From: Caldilineaceae bacterium
Lineage (GTDB): Bacteria > Chloroflexota > Anaerolineae > Caldilineales > Caldilineaceae
Direction: 5' to 3'
NCBI GenBank assembly: GCA_018003515.1
Contig: JAGNDO010000027.1
Location: forward strand, 22,116 to 65,221
Length of the DNA: 43,106 bases
Positions 16,495 through 25,000 of this stretch are shown here, one piece after another. Below the pieces are notes generated by a model, which worked only from the letters and a program-made list of their open reading frames with translations, did no database searches and was not told the origin of the DNA. How positions within the stretch are numbered: position 1 is the first letter of the stretch; each line of letters begins with the position of its first letter. A program made the translations under genes and the position numbers.

Positions 16495-18711
16495 CTACGC
16501 GTCTGTCTCCAACAATTCATCGTGATGGCCGCTGCGTACAAGCAAGGTGGTGCCCACTGCGCTGATCAGGTCGTTGAGGCGGTTGGCGTACTCTTCGGCC
16601 TTTGCCGGTTCCGGATCATCCATGCCCAAGAGGGTCAGATCCGCATCTTTGCTCCATTTGGTGATGATCTCCATCACCGGCTGGCCAGGCGTCTCCTTGA
16701 CCAGGGCGATGGGTTCGGCTTCCACCCGCACCCGGGTCAGCAACTCTTGCATGTGGGCCTGGGTTTGGGCGCGGCCCTCTTCGCTGTTGATGATGCGCAG
16801 CAGCCGGATCTTGACCCCATCCCAGGTGGGATGGCGGCTGATCAGGTGGGCCAACAGCATGATCAGGTCCGCGTTGTCGCTGCGTCCGCCCCACCAAACG
16901 TTGATGATCTTGTGGCGGCCATACTCAGCGGTCTCGTCGAAGTGGACAAAGAGTACAGACTTGTCCAGCCTGACCAAGTTGTGCAGCAGGCGCATCTGCA
17001 TGGTGCGCCCGTCTTGGGTGCGGCTCCATCCGATCATAATGGTGTTGGGTTCCAGCCCGCTCACCCCGTGGGCCTGGGCCACGGTCAACGCGCCGTGGTA
17101 GAAATCGTTGACCACGTCGGCCTCGGCAAAGGCGGTCATGCGTCGATCTTTGATGTAGGCCCGAATCTGGCGGCGGGCCGTGCGGCGCAGCCCCTGGCCG
17201 GTCAATTTTTCCACATCCCCCACAATCAACTGATTAAAAGAGACCATGCCCCGGCCAATACTCAGCCATTCGGACAAGGAGACCAGTTCCTCCCGGTTGT
17301 GGGGCTGTCCCGTAAAGACCAGGATGTTGGGCCGCCAGTTCTTGGCATGAAAACGATGCTGCTCCAGATTCAACAGCGCCCGCCGGGCCAGGGCAAACCA
17401 GATGCCGCTGCGCAGATCCCCCCAGGTGCGGGAGACCGAGCGCCGTTCCAGATAGAAATAGATGCCATAGCTGATCACAATGGCCAGCACCGTGGCCAGG
17501 GGGTTGATCAGGAACATGGCCCCATAACAGCCCAAGGCTCCCAGGATGGAGATGCTCCAATGGATGTTGAAGCGGGGGCGGAAGCTGGGGTTGCCCACCA
17601 TCTTCTCGATGCCCGCCACCAGATTGGTCATGCCATAGGTGTTGAGGAAGAACATGGAGATGATGGGGGCCACTACGTTCAGATCCCCGGCCCAGATCAC
17701 GGCGATGGCGATGGCGGCGCTGACCAAGACGGCCACCCGGGGTTCCGTGGCGCTGCCCAGGGTGTTGGCCAACACTTTTGGCACCACCCGGTCCTTGGCA
17801 ATGGCTTGCAGGGTGCGGGGCGCAGCCAAAATGCTCCCCAAGGCGGACGAAAGCGTGGCTGCCCACACCCCAGCCAGGATCAAGACCGGCCAGCGGGCGA
17901 TCCCCTGCATGACCATGTTGTCGTTGACCAGGTTGTCTACCGTGGCGTGGGTGCCAAACCAGTAGACGGCCACAAAGTAGATCACCGCGGTCACCAAAAT
18001 GGAGGCGATGGTGCCCACGGGGATGCTGCGGCTGGGATTCTTGAGATCACCGGACATGCTCGTGCCCACCTCGATCCCGGTCACCGCGGGGAAGAAGACG
18101 GCGAAGACAATCCAGAAGGTGACGCCGGGGGTATAGTTGGCCGTCCATGTGGGGGTGATGGCCTCGCCCCAGCCCCCAGCAAAAAAGGAGATCAACGCCG
18201 CGCCCAGCACGGCCAGGATGAAGTATTGGATCTTGATGGCAAAATCCGCGCCCACATAGGCGATCACGGCGAAGACCAGGGCCACAGCCGTGGCGATCAT
18301 GCGGGGATCAAAGGCCTGGAAGTAGGCCACGGTTTGCAGGGCTTCGGTAAAGCCGATGATATAAAAAGCGATGGAGGTGGCCTGGGAGAGGTAGAGGGGA
18401 ATGCCGATGGCCCCGCCGATCTCCAGCCCCAGGGTGCGGGAGATGATGTAGTAGTTGCCCCCGGCCCGCACATTCATGTTGGTGGCAATGGCGGCCAGGG
18501 AGAGGCCCGTCAGCAACGAAATGCTGTTGGCAATGGCCACGATGATCAGGGCATTGGTCAACCCGGCCTGACCCACGACCCAGCCGGATCGCAGGAAGAG
18601 GATGATGCCCAAAATGGTGAGAACGTTGGGGGTGAAGACGCCGCCGAAGGTGCCAAAGCGGCCTTTACTCTGGCCGGGCAGGGGGGCGGCGGTCATTTGT
18701 GCTTGTGCCAT
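16495..18711 (-). CDS. SLC12-like cation-chloride cotransporter family carrier (APC superfamily)
   Basis: Integral membrane carrier of 738 residues. The N-terminal 450 or so residues hold about 12 hydrophobic helices, beginning GGVFTPNVLTILGIILFLRSGWVVGQAG. The RAGGNYYIISRTLGLEIGGAIGIPLYLSQ block is the signature of the SLC12 (Na-K-Cl cotransporter) branch. The C-terminal 290 residues form a soluble domain (NWRPNILVFTGQ onwards), as in SLC12 proteins. The start at 18711 is preceded by AAGGA with an 8-base spacer; a TTG two codons earlier is also open. Substrate (K, Na, Cl or amino acids) cannot be read from sequence. It converges with fdhA across two strong hairpins. Confidence 0.85.
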   Translation of the reverse strand: MAQAQMTAAPLPGQSKGRFGTFGGVFTPNVLTILGIILFLRSGWVVGQAGLTNALIIVAIANSISLLTGLSLAAIATNMNVRAGGNYYIISRTLGLEIGGAIGIPLYLSQATSIAFYIIGFTEALQTVAYFQAFDPRMIATAVALVFAVIAYVGADFAIKIQYFILAVLGAALISFFAGGWGEAITPTWTANYTPGVTFWIVFAVFFPAVTGIEVGTSMSGDLKNPSRSIPVGTIASILVTAVIYFVAVYWFGTHATVDNLVNDNMVMQGIARWPVLILAGVWAATLSSALGSILAAPRTLQAIAKDRVVPKVLANTLGSATEPRVAVLVSAAIAIAVIWAGDLNVVAPIISMFFLNTYGMTNLVAGIEKMVGNPSFRPRFNIHWSISILGALGCYGAMFLINPLATVLAIVISYGIYFYLERRSVSRTWGDLRSGIWFALARRALLNLEQHRFHAKNWRPNILVFTGQPHNREELVSLSEWLSIGRGMVSFNQLIVGDVEKLTGQGLRRTARRQIRAYIKDRRMTAFAEADVVNDFYHGALTVAQAHGVSGLEPNTIMIGWSRTQDGRTMQMRLLHNLVRLDKSVLFVHFDETAEYGRHKIINVWWGGRSDNADLIMLLAHLISRHPTWDGVKIRLLRIINSEEGRAQTQAHMQELLTRVRVEAEPIALVKETPGQPVMEIITKWSKDADLTLLGMDDPEPAKAEEYANRLNDLISAVGTTLLVRSGHHDELLETDA

Positions 18712-18827
18712 AATCAAAATCCTTGCTGTGAAAAGGTGAAGGTCAGTGTACCAGCCAAGGATTATACACCAATCATCCCCTCAACCCAGACTAAGGTGGG
18801 TCCAAAAGCTACTGTTTTGCCAATCCT

Positions 18828-20075
18828 TTAGAGAAGGACCGGAAGATACTGCCGCCACACCTCTGGGATATTCTCCCCGTACTCGACCCGCTTTGCCCCG
18901 ATAAACCCCACCAATTCCGCCAAAGACGCCCCAATCGCCCGCCCGGTGATCTCATCCACGGGCGCGTCCGGCTCCACAAAAAGGGCGTTGACCGCATACA
19001 CCCCGCTCTTGCGGTCCAGCTTGGAATCCATGCGCCCGATCAGCCGCTCCCCGTGCAGAATGGGCAGCACGTAATAGCCATATTGCCGTTTGGCCGCCGG
19101 CACGTAAATCTCGATCCGATAATAGAAATCCCACAGCATCTGCGTGCGATCTCGGTCGCAGATCAAATTGTCGAAGGGCGAAAGGAAGACCGTTCTGGGT
19201 TGCCACCCGTCGCCGCGACTGAGACGGGTCAGGGTCGGCAAATCGTCGGCATGGACAAACCAGTCATCTTTCAGAGGCTGCCCGGTCTCGTCGACGATCT
19301 GCACCGAGTGGATCGTGCCGTCGGCCAGCAACGTATTTAAGTGAGTCTCCAGATCTGGATAGCGTCCCCGCACAAAATGGTTCTTGATCTGCTTGGCCGT
19401 CCCCACGCCCAACCCCCGCAGACTGTGTTCGATGCTCGCCCGCACCACCTGCTTCTGCGACCAGGGCTGATGATCCGCCCACTCGTGCAGCCACTTCTTG
19501 GTCAGATGCCAAAACTTGTTGTTCCCCGCCCGCCCCACGGCCAGCACCTCCCCGTTGCCGTTGAGAAACTCCAACATGCGGGTGACATTGCGCCCCGCGT
19601 TCCAGCCAGTGGATTCCCAGGGCACGATGGCCATGTCATCAAAATCACTGGTCGCCAACGGTCCGTCCGCGGCCAGCCGCGCCATCACATGCTGGCGCAG
19701 GGCATCGTTGGCGACCATCCAATCCCGCACCCGCTGTCCCCACACGCCGCCGTCGATCAGTGGCTGCATCCAATGAAAATGCAGGGGGTAGTCCTCAGTC
19801 AGCACATAGGACGCCGCATGGGCCCACGCTTCAAAAATGGCCCGATCCTCTTGCTGAAGCTGATCCAGCAGAGCCGGATCAAACGGCCCCAACCGGCTCC
19901 ACAGCACCAGGAGTTGGGTGCGCTCCACGGCGCGCAGGGGATCGATCTGCACACAGCGCAGGGCGCGGAAAAGGTCCATGATGCCGTCCGCAGTGGCGGG
20001 GGCGCGGGGACCGGCCAGACGTTGGCGCATCACCGCCAGGCGGCGGATGTCGGTTTTGGTGAAGGTGTGGGGCAT
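18828..20075 (-). CDS. YcaQ-like winged-helix DNA glycosylase
   Basis: 415 residues of the DUF1006/HTH_42 family, whose studied members (E. coli YcaQ, Streptomyces AlkZ) excise bases from DNA interstrand crosslinks. The catalytic QxD box is seen as QID in CVQIDPL (about residue 44). The typical winged-helix blocks FEAWAHAASYVLTEDYPLHFH, SPFDNLICDRDRTQMLWDFYYRIEIYVPAAKRQYGYYVLPIL and GERLIGRMDSKLDRK are present. The start is only 3 bp after the VapC-like stop, so it probably shares that operon. No strong ribosome site is visible. Confidence 0.85.
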   Translation of the reverse strand: MPHTFTKTDIRRLAVMRQRLAGPRAPATADGIMDLFRALRCVQIDPLRAVERTQLLVLWSRLGPFDPALLDQLQQEDRAIFEAWAHAASYVLTEDYPLHFHWMQPLIDGGVWGQRVRDWMVANDALRQHVMARLAADGPLATSDFDDMAIVPWESTGWNAGRNVTRMLEFLNGNGEVLAVGRAGNNKFWHLTKKWLHEWADHQPWSQKQVVRASIEHSLRGLGVGTAKQIKNHFVRGRYPDLETHLNTLLADGTIHSVQIVDETGQPLKDDWFVHADDLPTLTRLSRGDGWQPRTVFLSPFDNLICDRDRTQMLWDFYYRIEIYVPAAKRQYGYYVLPILHGERLIGRMDSKLDRKSGVYAVNALFVEPDAPVDEITGRAIGASLAELVGFIGAKRVEYGENIPEVWRQYLPVLL

Positions 20076-20078
20076 TTG

Positions 20079-20477
20079 TTAACTCAATCTGAAGAGGCTG
20101 ACATGGGGATATTCTAGAATGTGAACATCTTGGGTCACCAAGGGGATTTTCCAAACTCTGGCCGTGGCAACTAAGATCTGATCGGCTGGGTCTCTGTGAA
20201 ATGTGCCAGGAAGCTGAGTGGATTCCACGGCGATGGTCGGCGTCAGATCAAGCAGTTCGATTCCCGGATAAGTTAACGCATGATCAATCCATTCGGAAAC
20301 AGGGAGAGATAGGGTCAATCGTCCTCGTTCCACCAATTTGGCGACCTCCCAACAGGAAAACACACTCACACCCAGCCCGTCATCTGCTTGATTGATGATT
20401 GACATCCGCTGAGATGGGGTGATTCTATCGCTTTCGCTGACCAGCCAGACCCAGATATGGGTATCGAGCAGAATCAT
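20079..20477 (-). CDS. vapC: PIN-domain VapC-type toxin
   Basis: PIN-fold ribonuclease, probably a tRNA or RNA-cleaving toxin. 132 residues from MILLDTHIWVWL. Acidic residues of the PIN active site are D5, E44, D96/D99 (HRDPADQILVATA) and D117, all in the expected places. The ATG overlaps the antitoxin stop as ATGA, the usual coupling in vapBC pairs, so I prefer it to the open frame at 20492. The glycosylase gene follows after 3 bp. Confidence 0.92.
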   Translation of the reverse strand: MILLDTHIWVWLVSESDRITPSQRMSIINQADDGLGVSVFSCWEVAKLVERGRLTLSLPVSEWIDHALTYPGIELLDLTPTIAVESTQLPGTFHRDPADQILVATARVWKIPLVTQDVHILEYPHVSLFRLS

Positions 20478-20686
20478 TGAAGTGCTTCCCATTCATCGAC
20501 GTCAACGGGAGCGAAGGGTTGGTCATAGTGAATGACCGTTCCTTTGAGGGATGACCTCGTGTTTTTGATTTCGTCCTGCTGGGGAAGGATGAAAACTTTC
20601 ACAATTTCACCAGCGTGATAAGGCAAGCCCTCCAGAAGAAGTACCCCTTCCGCAGAGATCGTTTTCTTAACTGAATAGGGAATCAT
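20474..20686 (-). CDS. Antitoxin of the VapC-type pair
   Basis: 70 residues from the ATG at 20686, which has AAGGAAAGG upstream; the longer frame to 20776 covers the promoter. The sequence IPYSVKKTISAEGVLLLEGLPYHAGEIVKVFILP is strand-rich and similar to DUF2281/AbrB-like antitoxin N-termini. The C-terminal LKGTVIHYDQPFAPVDVDEWEAL looks like the toxin-binding tail. It overlaps vapC by 4 bp. Identity as the antitoxin rests on form and position. Confidence 0.8.
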   Translation of the reverse strand: MIPYSVKKTISAEGVLLLEGLPYHAGEIVKVFILPQQDEIKNTRSSLKGTVIHYDQPFAPVDVDEWEALQ

Positions 20687-20747
20687 TTGACTGCCTTTCC
20701 TTTCTGCACTACATGGTCGCATCGAGAACGAAGAACGTGTGTCCTTG

Positions 20748-20776
20748 ATTGTACCGAAGGTTCGTGCAGAAATCAA
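20748..20776 (-). promoter_or_regulatory. Promoter of the vapBC-glycosylase operon
   Basis: Minus strand TTGATT (20771-20776), 17-base spacer, TACAAT (20748-20753), about 60 bp before the antitoxin start. Confidence 0.6.
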
Positions 20777-20854
20777 CCAGCGCTCAAATGAAATGCAACG
20801 GCTTGGGCCATGCTTCTGGCATCAGCCTACGACAGGCGCATACTTTTTGACCGG

Positions 20855-20883
20855 TTTACAAAGCGCCGCCCATTGTGTACACT
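20855..20883 (+). promoter_or_regulatory. Promoter of the moxR gene
   Basis: TTTACA (20855-20860), 17-base spacer, TACACT (20878-20883), about 60 bp before the GTG start. Confidence 0.55.
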
Positions 20884-20942
20884 GACTGCCCCAGACACAA
20901 ATTCGACTGTTCCCCCCACTTTCTCCCCAAGGAGCCAATCCT

Positions 20943-21899
20943 GTGATCGATCGGTTTAAGAATTCCGCGGCCGTCAAAGCGGCCCTGAAAGAGCAAAACT
21001 ACATCCCCAACGACGAAATTTCCACCATCGTTTACCTCAGCCAACAGTTGGGCAAGCCTTTGCTGACCGAAGGACCGGCCGGCGTGGGCAAGACCGAACT
21101 GGCCAAGGCCATCGCCGCGGCCACGGGCCGGGAGCTGATCCGTCTGCAATGTTACGAGGGGCTGGACGAGACCAAGGCTCTCTACGAGTGGGAATATGCC
21201 AAGCAACTCCTCTACACCCAACTCCTGCGGGACCGGTTGAGCGAGACCCTGGCCGGTTCCGCCAGCCTGTCCGAGGCCGCGGACCGCATCGCCAACGAGG
21301 AGGATGTCTTCTTTTCCCTGCGCTTTTTGCTCCAACGCCCCCTGCTCAAAGCCATCCTCAGCGAGAAGCCCACGGTCCTGCTCATCGACGAGATCGACCG
21401 GGCCGACGCCGAGTTTGAGGCTTTCTTGCTGGAAGTGTTGAGCGACTTCCAGGTCAGCGTGCCGGAATTGGGCACCTTGGCCGCGGTCCATCGCCCCCTG
21501 GTCTTCCTGACCAGCAACAACACCCGTGAATTGAGCGAGGCCCTCAAGCGCCGCTGTCTCTACCTCTTTATCGGCTACCCCACCCAGGAACAGGAACTGG
21601 CCGTGGTCAAGCTCAAGGTGCCCGACTTGGCCCCCAAGCTGGCCGAACAGGCCGTGGCCCTGGTCCAGCGCCTGCGGGATCTGGATCTGCGCAAGTCCCC
21701 CAGCATCAGCGAGACCCTGGATTGGGCCAAGGCCCTGGTCGCCCTCAACGCCAAGGGGCTGGACGCCACCACCCTGGAAACCACCCTCAGCGTCCTCCTC
21801 AAACACGAGAGCGACCTGCAAAAAGTGCGCCGTCGCCTCAGCCAGGGCGGCGGCCAATTGGGCGACGAACCCCGGGGTCAGCGGGGACAGTGGAATTGA
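20943..21899 (+). CDS. MoxR/CoxD-type AAA+ ATPase
   Basis: 318 residues, GTG start with AAGGAG 7-8 bases upstream. Walker A GPAGVGKT is at 44-51, Walker B LLIDEID at 146-152 and sensor TSNN at about 190-193, followed by an arginine-finger region RRC. MoxR-family ATPases act with VWA proteins as metal-cofactor or protein-complex chaperones. The adjacent CoxE-like gene makes the CoxD-CoxE pairing of molybdenum CO dehydrogenase clusters the closest parallel. No cox structural genes are present, so the client protein is unknown. A hairpin element separates the two genes. Confidence 0.9.
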   Translation: MIDRFKNSAAVKAALKEQNYIPNDEISTIVYLSQQLGKPLLTEGPAGVGKTELAKAIAAATGRELIRLQCYEGLDETKALYEWEYAKQLLYTQLLRDRLSETLAGSASLSEAADRIANEEDVFFSLRFLLQRPLLKAILSEKPTVLLIDEIDRADAEFEAFLLEVLSDFQVSVPELGTLAAVHRPLVFLTSNNTRELSEALKRRCLYLFIGYPTQEQELAVVKLKVPDLAPKLAEQAVALVQRLRDLDLRKSPSISETLDWAKALVALNAKGLDATTLETTLSVLLKHESDLQKVRRRLSQGGGQLGDEPRGQRGQWN

Positions 21900-21902
21900 T
21901 GA

Positions 21903-21996
21903 TATCGAGTGTCGTGTATCGAGTATCTCGTGTTTGAGAACTTCCAAACGTTGGACAGTTCTTGACCACACAATACTCGATACACGACACTCGATA
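21903..21996. repeat. 94 bp hairpin element, copy A
   Basis: Perfect 24 bp arms (21903-21926 and 21973-21996) built on TCGTGTATCGAGTAT. Inside lies a second hairpin, AGAACT-TCCAA-ACG-TTGGA-C-AGTTCT. It fills the gap between moxR and coxE and ends 5 bases before the coxE ribosome site. A related copy is at 23910-24023. Confidence 0.85.
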
Positions 21997-22010
21997 AAAA
22001 GGAGCCACCC

Positions 22011-23387
22011 ATGCAAGACCGAATAGTCCAATTCATCTCCGCCCTGCGCGCCGGCGGCGTGCGGGTGAGCTTGGCCGAAAGCGCCGACGCCTTCCGGGCC
22101 GTGGAAGATTTAGGCATCCAGGATCGGGCCACCTTCAAGCTGGGGCTGCGGGCCACCTTGGTCAAGGACGCCTCCGCCCTGCCCGCGTTTGACGAGCTGT
22201 TCCCCCTCTTTTTCGACACGACCGACGCCCCGCCCCTCATGGACCTGACCCAGGATATGAGCGAGGAAGAAGCCAACATGCTGGCCGAGGCCCTGCGCCA
22301 GTTCAGCGACAAGCTGCGGGAGATGTTGGAGAAGCTGCTGAAGGGCGAACAACTCAGCCAGCAGGAATTGGAGCAACTCGGCCAGTTGGTGGGGCTGAAC
22401 AGCATGGACGATCTGCGTTACCGGGAGTGGATGGCCAAGCGTATGCAGCAGGCCATGAACTTCAAGCAGGTGCGCACGGCCATCGACGAGCTTTCGGAAC
22501 TCATGGCCCAGATGGGCATGAACCGGCAGCGCATGGAGCAGATGCGCCAGCTTTTGCAGGCCAACATGCAGGGGCTGGCCGAGCAGATGAGTCAGTTCGC
22601 CGGCCAACGCATCGCCCAAAACATGAGCGAGACCCGGCCCGAAGAGAACCTGGACGGGCTGATGAACCGCCCCTTCACCGCCCTCTCGGACGGGGACATG
22701 CAGACCCTGCGCCACGAAGTGCGGCGGCTGGCCGCGCTCCTGCGCAGCCGCATCGCCCTGCGCCAGAAACGGGCCAAGTCCGGCCAGTTGGACGCCAAGG
22801 CCACCATCCGCGCCAATATGAAACATGGCAGCGTGCCCATCGAACTCAAACATCGCAACCGCCGCCTCAAGCCCAAACTGGTGGTGATCTGCGACGTCAG
22901 CACCTCCATGCGCTACTGCTCGGAGCTGATGCTCAGCCTGATCTATGCCTTGCAGGATCTGGTCACCAAGACCCATGCCTTTGTCTTCATTGACCATCTG
23001 GAATACATCACCCCGGATTTTGTGGGACGGGACGCCAACGAGGCCGTGGACCAGGTTCTGGTGCGCATGCCGCCGGGCTACTACAGCACGGATCTGGGCT
23101 ATGCCCTGGACGGCTTTGACCGGGGCTTTATGGACACCCTCGACACCCGCACCACCCTGATTGTGGTGGGGGATGGGCGCAACAACCACAACGACCCTCG
23201 GCTGGAAATCTTTACCCGCATGGCGCGCCGGGCCAACCGCACCCTCTGGCTCAACCCCGAACCCCCGGTCATGTGGGGCAGCGGGGACAGCGACATGCTC
23301 AAGTACGCGCCCATTTGTGACACGATTCTTCAGGTCAGCACCTTGGCCGAATTGACCGCGGCGGTGGATAAGATGTTGGTGAATTGA
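22011..23387 (+). CDS. CoxE-like VWA-domain protein
   Basis: 458 residues with AAGGAG upstream of the ATG. N-terminal region is helical (residues 1-250), with a Met/Gln-rich segment at about 140-200. The C-terminal VWA domain has a MIDAS motif DVSTS (D295, S297, S299) and downstream blocks FVFIDHLEYITPDF and TTLIVVGDGRNNHNDPR. CoxE proteins partner with MoxR/CoxD ATPases in maturation of molybdenum enzymes. Here it follows the MoxR gene on the same strand, separated by hairpin copy A. A link to the formate dehydrogenase 5 kb upstream is possible but not shown. Confidence 0.85.
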   Translation: MQDRIVQFISALRAGGVRVSLAESADAFRAVEDLGIQDRATFKLGLRATLVKDASALPAFDELFPLFFDTTDAPPLMDLTQDMSEEEANMLAEALRQFSDKLREMLEKLLKGEQLSQQELEQLGQLVGLNSMDDLRYREWMAKRMQQAMNFKQVRTAIDELSELMAQMGMNRQRMEQMRQLLQANMQGLAEQMSQFAGQRIAQNMSETRPEENLDGLMNRPFTALSDGDMQTLRHEVRRLAALLRSRIALRQKRAKSGQLDAKATIRANMKHGSVPIELKHRNRRLKPKLVVICDVSTSMRYCSELMLSLIYALQDLVTKTHAFVFIDHLEYITPDFVGRDANEAVDQVLVRMPPGYYSTDLGYALDGFDRGFMDTLDTRTTLIVVGDGRNNHNDPRLEIFTRMARRANRTLWLNPEPPVMWGSGDSDMLKYAPICDTILQVSTLAELTAAVDKMLVN

Positions 23388-23523
23388 ATCCCACTCCGGG
23401 AAGGCGGCGGGTTGCTTGGGTTGAAAGGCGAGGATGGCGCACCAGGCGATAAAACCACCAGGGCAAACCAAAGGGTGAGGAGTATCCGAGGCAACAAAAG
23501 CGGGCCGGGATCAGGAGTGGAAT

Positions 23524-23904
23524 CTATTTGTCCAATGGCTCAAAATGACGCCGGAAGCGGGCCCAATAGGCGTCCCGATCCGCCGGGCCGGTGGACGGGT
23601 CGGGGAAGCGGGCGTCGGCCTTGGCCATGCCTTTTTGCATGGCCTCCTCCATGTCGATGCCACACTGGTAGGCGATTTTGAAGAGCATGACTTGCAGATC
23701 GCTCAGTTCCAACGCCAGCAATTCCCGCACCTCATCCGGGTCCGCCGGGTTCGGCTCCCGATAGCCCTCCACCATCTGCACCAGCTTGCTGACCTCGCCC
23801 AACTCTTCCACCGCGTGGAGCAGGGTATGGCTCACCAGCACCCGATCCCAGGTGCGGATTGTGTCCCAATTTTGAAGCCAGCTTTGGTAATCGCGGATGT
23901 GCAT
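23524..23904 (-). CDS. MazG-like nucleotide pyrophosphohydrolase
   Basis: 126 residues from MHIRDYQSWL. The MazG metal-binding helices show EE at 33-34 and E37 (AVEELGEVSKLV), with E66 and D69 (ELSDLQVMLFK). The C-terminal FPDPSTGPADRDAYWARF is short and variable. Family members hydrolyse NTPs or damaged nucleotides. The frame extends upstream to 24012, but that DNA is hairpin copy B. It converges with coxE; the 136 bp between them holds nothing I can name. Confidence 0.8.
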   Translation of the reverse strand: MHIRDYQSWLQNWDTIRTWDRVLVSHTLLHAVEELGEVSKLVQMVEGYREPNPADPDEVRELLALELSDLQVMLFKIAYQCGIDMEEAMQKGMAKADARFPDPSTGPADRDAYWARFRRHFEPLDK

Positions 23905-23909
23905 AGGGA

Positions 23910-24023
23910 TATCGAGTAATGCGTATCGAGTATTTTGTGGTCGAGTAAGCGGTTGTCGAATAAGTCCATTGCAGGTTGAGAAGTCCCCAACCACGTTCAT
24001 TACTCGATACACGATACTCGATA
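23910..24023. repeat. Hairpin element, copy B
   Basis: 23 bp arms (23910-23932 and 24001-24023) with three mismatches, sharing the GTATCGAGTA core of copy A. It occupies the gap between recO (stop at 24026) and the mazG-like start. The loop differs from that of copy A. Confidence 0.8.
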
Positions 24024-24025
24024 AT

Positions 24026-24853
24026 TCACTTCCGTACGTGGCGCATAAAATTCACCGACTTCAACTGCCGTTCCAGCACAGTGATGATCGTGCGATACAA
24101 AATGCTTTCCACGCGGTTCATGATCACCGGGCGCACGGTGAGGCTGCGCACGGTTCCCCAGGGGCGGCTTTGCAGATAGCGCAGAACCTTGAGTACATCC
24201 ACCTCGACGGGTTCCGTGCCGCCCCGGCTCTCCCCACAGCGGGGACAGTAGATGCTGGCGTCCTGGATGCTGAGATAGTTGGTGACGGGTTGCAGCGCTT
24301 CGCCACAGTTGAGGCAATGAAACAGCTCCGGCTGAAACCCCACCAGCCCCAACAGATGCAGCTCAAACCACCGCATCAACACCCCAGAATCCACTCTCCC
24401 GCTCCCGGTCTCCTTGTCTCCTTGTCTCCCGGTCTCCCCATCTCCTTGTCTCCCCGCCTCCACCCCTTCATCCAACTCCCGCAGCACCAACAGCAGCAGA
24501 TCCCACAGCAGGGTATTTTCGTCCTCGCTCTGGGTGAAGGCGTCGATCAGTTCGGCCACATAGCTGGCCTGGCCGATGGTGTCCAGATCCGTGCGCAGGT
24601 GGCGGAAGCTTTGGATGGCCTGGGCCTCCGTGATGATGTCCCAGGTGCGGGCTTGGGCGGCCAGAAAGGAGACGTGGGTGAAGAGTTCCAGATGCCCAGC
24701 CTTGCGGCTGGTGGTCTTGCGGATGCCCTTGCCGATCAGTTCCAGCTTGCCCCGGTCCGGCGTGAAGACGGTCAACACGCGGTCAGCGTCCCCCACATCG
24801 CGGCGGCGCAGAATCACAGCTTGGGTTCGATAGGTTCGGGAACGGTCGGTCAT
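24026..24853 (-). CDS. recO: DNA repair protein RecO with in-frame repeat insertion
   Basis: Mediator that helps load RecA onto gapped DNA. 275 residues from MTDRSRTYRTQAVILRRRDVGDADRVLTVFTPDRGKLELIGKGIRK, a typical RecO OB-fold start. Zinc-ribbon cysteines are C180, C183, C203 and C206. Residues about 133-153 (AGRQGDGETGRQGDKETGSGR) are encoded by an octamer repeat array and have no counterpart in RecO. They fall between the helical domain and the zinc ribbon, a plausible loop. Reading frame is maintained. The leader is a TTTTGGA-type repeat, and I see no Shine-Dalgarno. Confidence 0.92.
   Translation of the reverse strand: MTDRSRTYRTQAVILRRRDVGDADRVLTVFTPDRGKLELIGKGIRKTTSRKAGHLELFTHVSFLAAQARTWDIITEAQAIQSFRHLRTDLDTIGQASYVAELIDAFTQSEDENTLLWDLLLLVLRELDEGVEAGRQGDGETGRQGDKETGSGRVDSGVLMRWFELHLLGLVGFQPELFHCLNCGEALQPVTNYLSIQDASIYCPRCGESRGGTEPVEVDVLKVLRYLQSRPWGTVRSLTVRPVIMNRVESILYRTIITVLERQLKSVNFMRHVRK
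24395..24461. repeat. Octamer repeat array inside recO
   Basis: About seven copies of NNGGAGAC (minus strand), the same family as at 2740-2792. It is translated as an Arg/Gln/Gly/Asp/Glu/Thr-rich segment of RecO. Confidence 0.85.
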
Positions 24854-24891
24854 TTTGGATTTTGGATGTTGGATTGGGGGGGCGAGACTAC

Positions 24892-24928
24892 TTTTGCCTT
24901 TTGCCTTTTGCCTTTTGCCTTTTGCCTT
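24892..24928. repeat. Heptamer repeat (TTTTGCC)x5
   Basis: Five perfect tandem copies plus two bases, upstream of recO. Two copies of the same heptamer occur at about 7749-7762. Confidence 0.9.
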
Positions 24929-25000
24929 AAAAATTATACCCTGTCCGACATCCCCCGGCAAGGGGTTCGTATGTGGCGTAAAAAGGTCTGGGATAATTTT

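Noticed and set aside
14328..16541. 737-codon open frame opposite fdhA
   Set aside because: Shadow of the formate dehydrogenase gene in high-GC DNA; no family motifs, while the plus strand has the full FDH pattern.
16384..18831. 815-codon open frame on the plus strand
   Set aside because: It lies opposite the SLC12-like carrier gene; composition is His/Gln/Asp/Gly-rich shadow sequence, and the membrane protein on the minus strand is clearly the real one.
23388..23523. Possible membrane-protein remnant between coxE and the mazG-like gene
   Set aside because: One short hydrophobic stretch on the minus strand, but no start, conserved motif or matching length.
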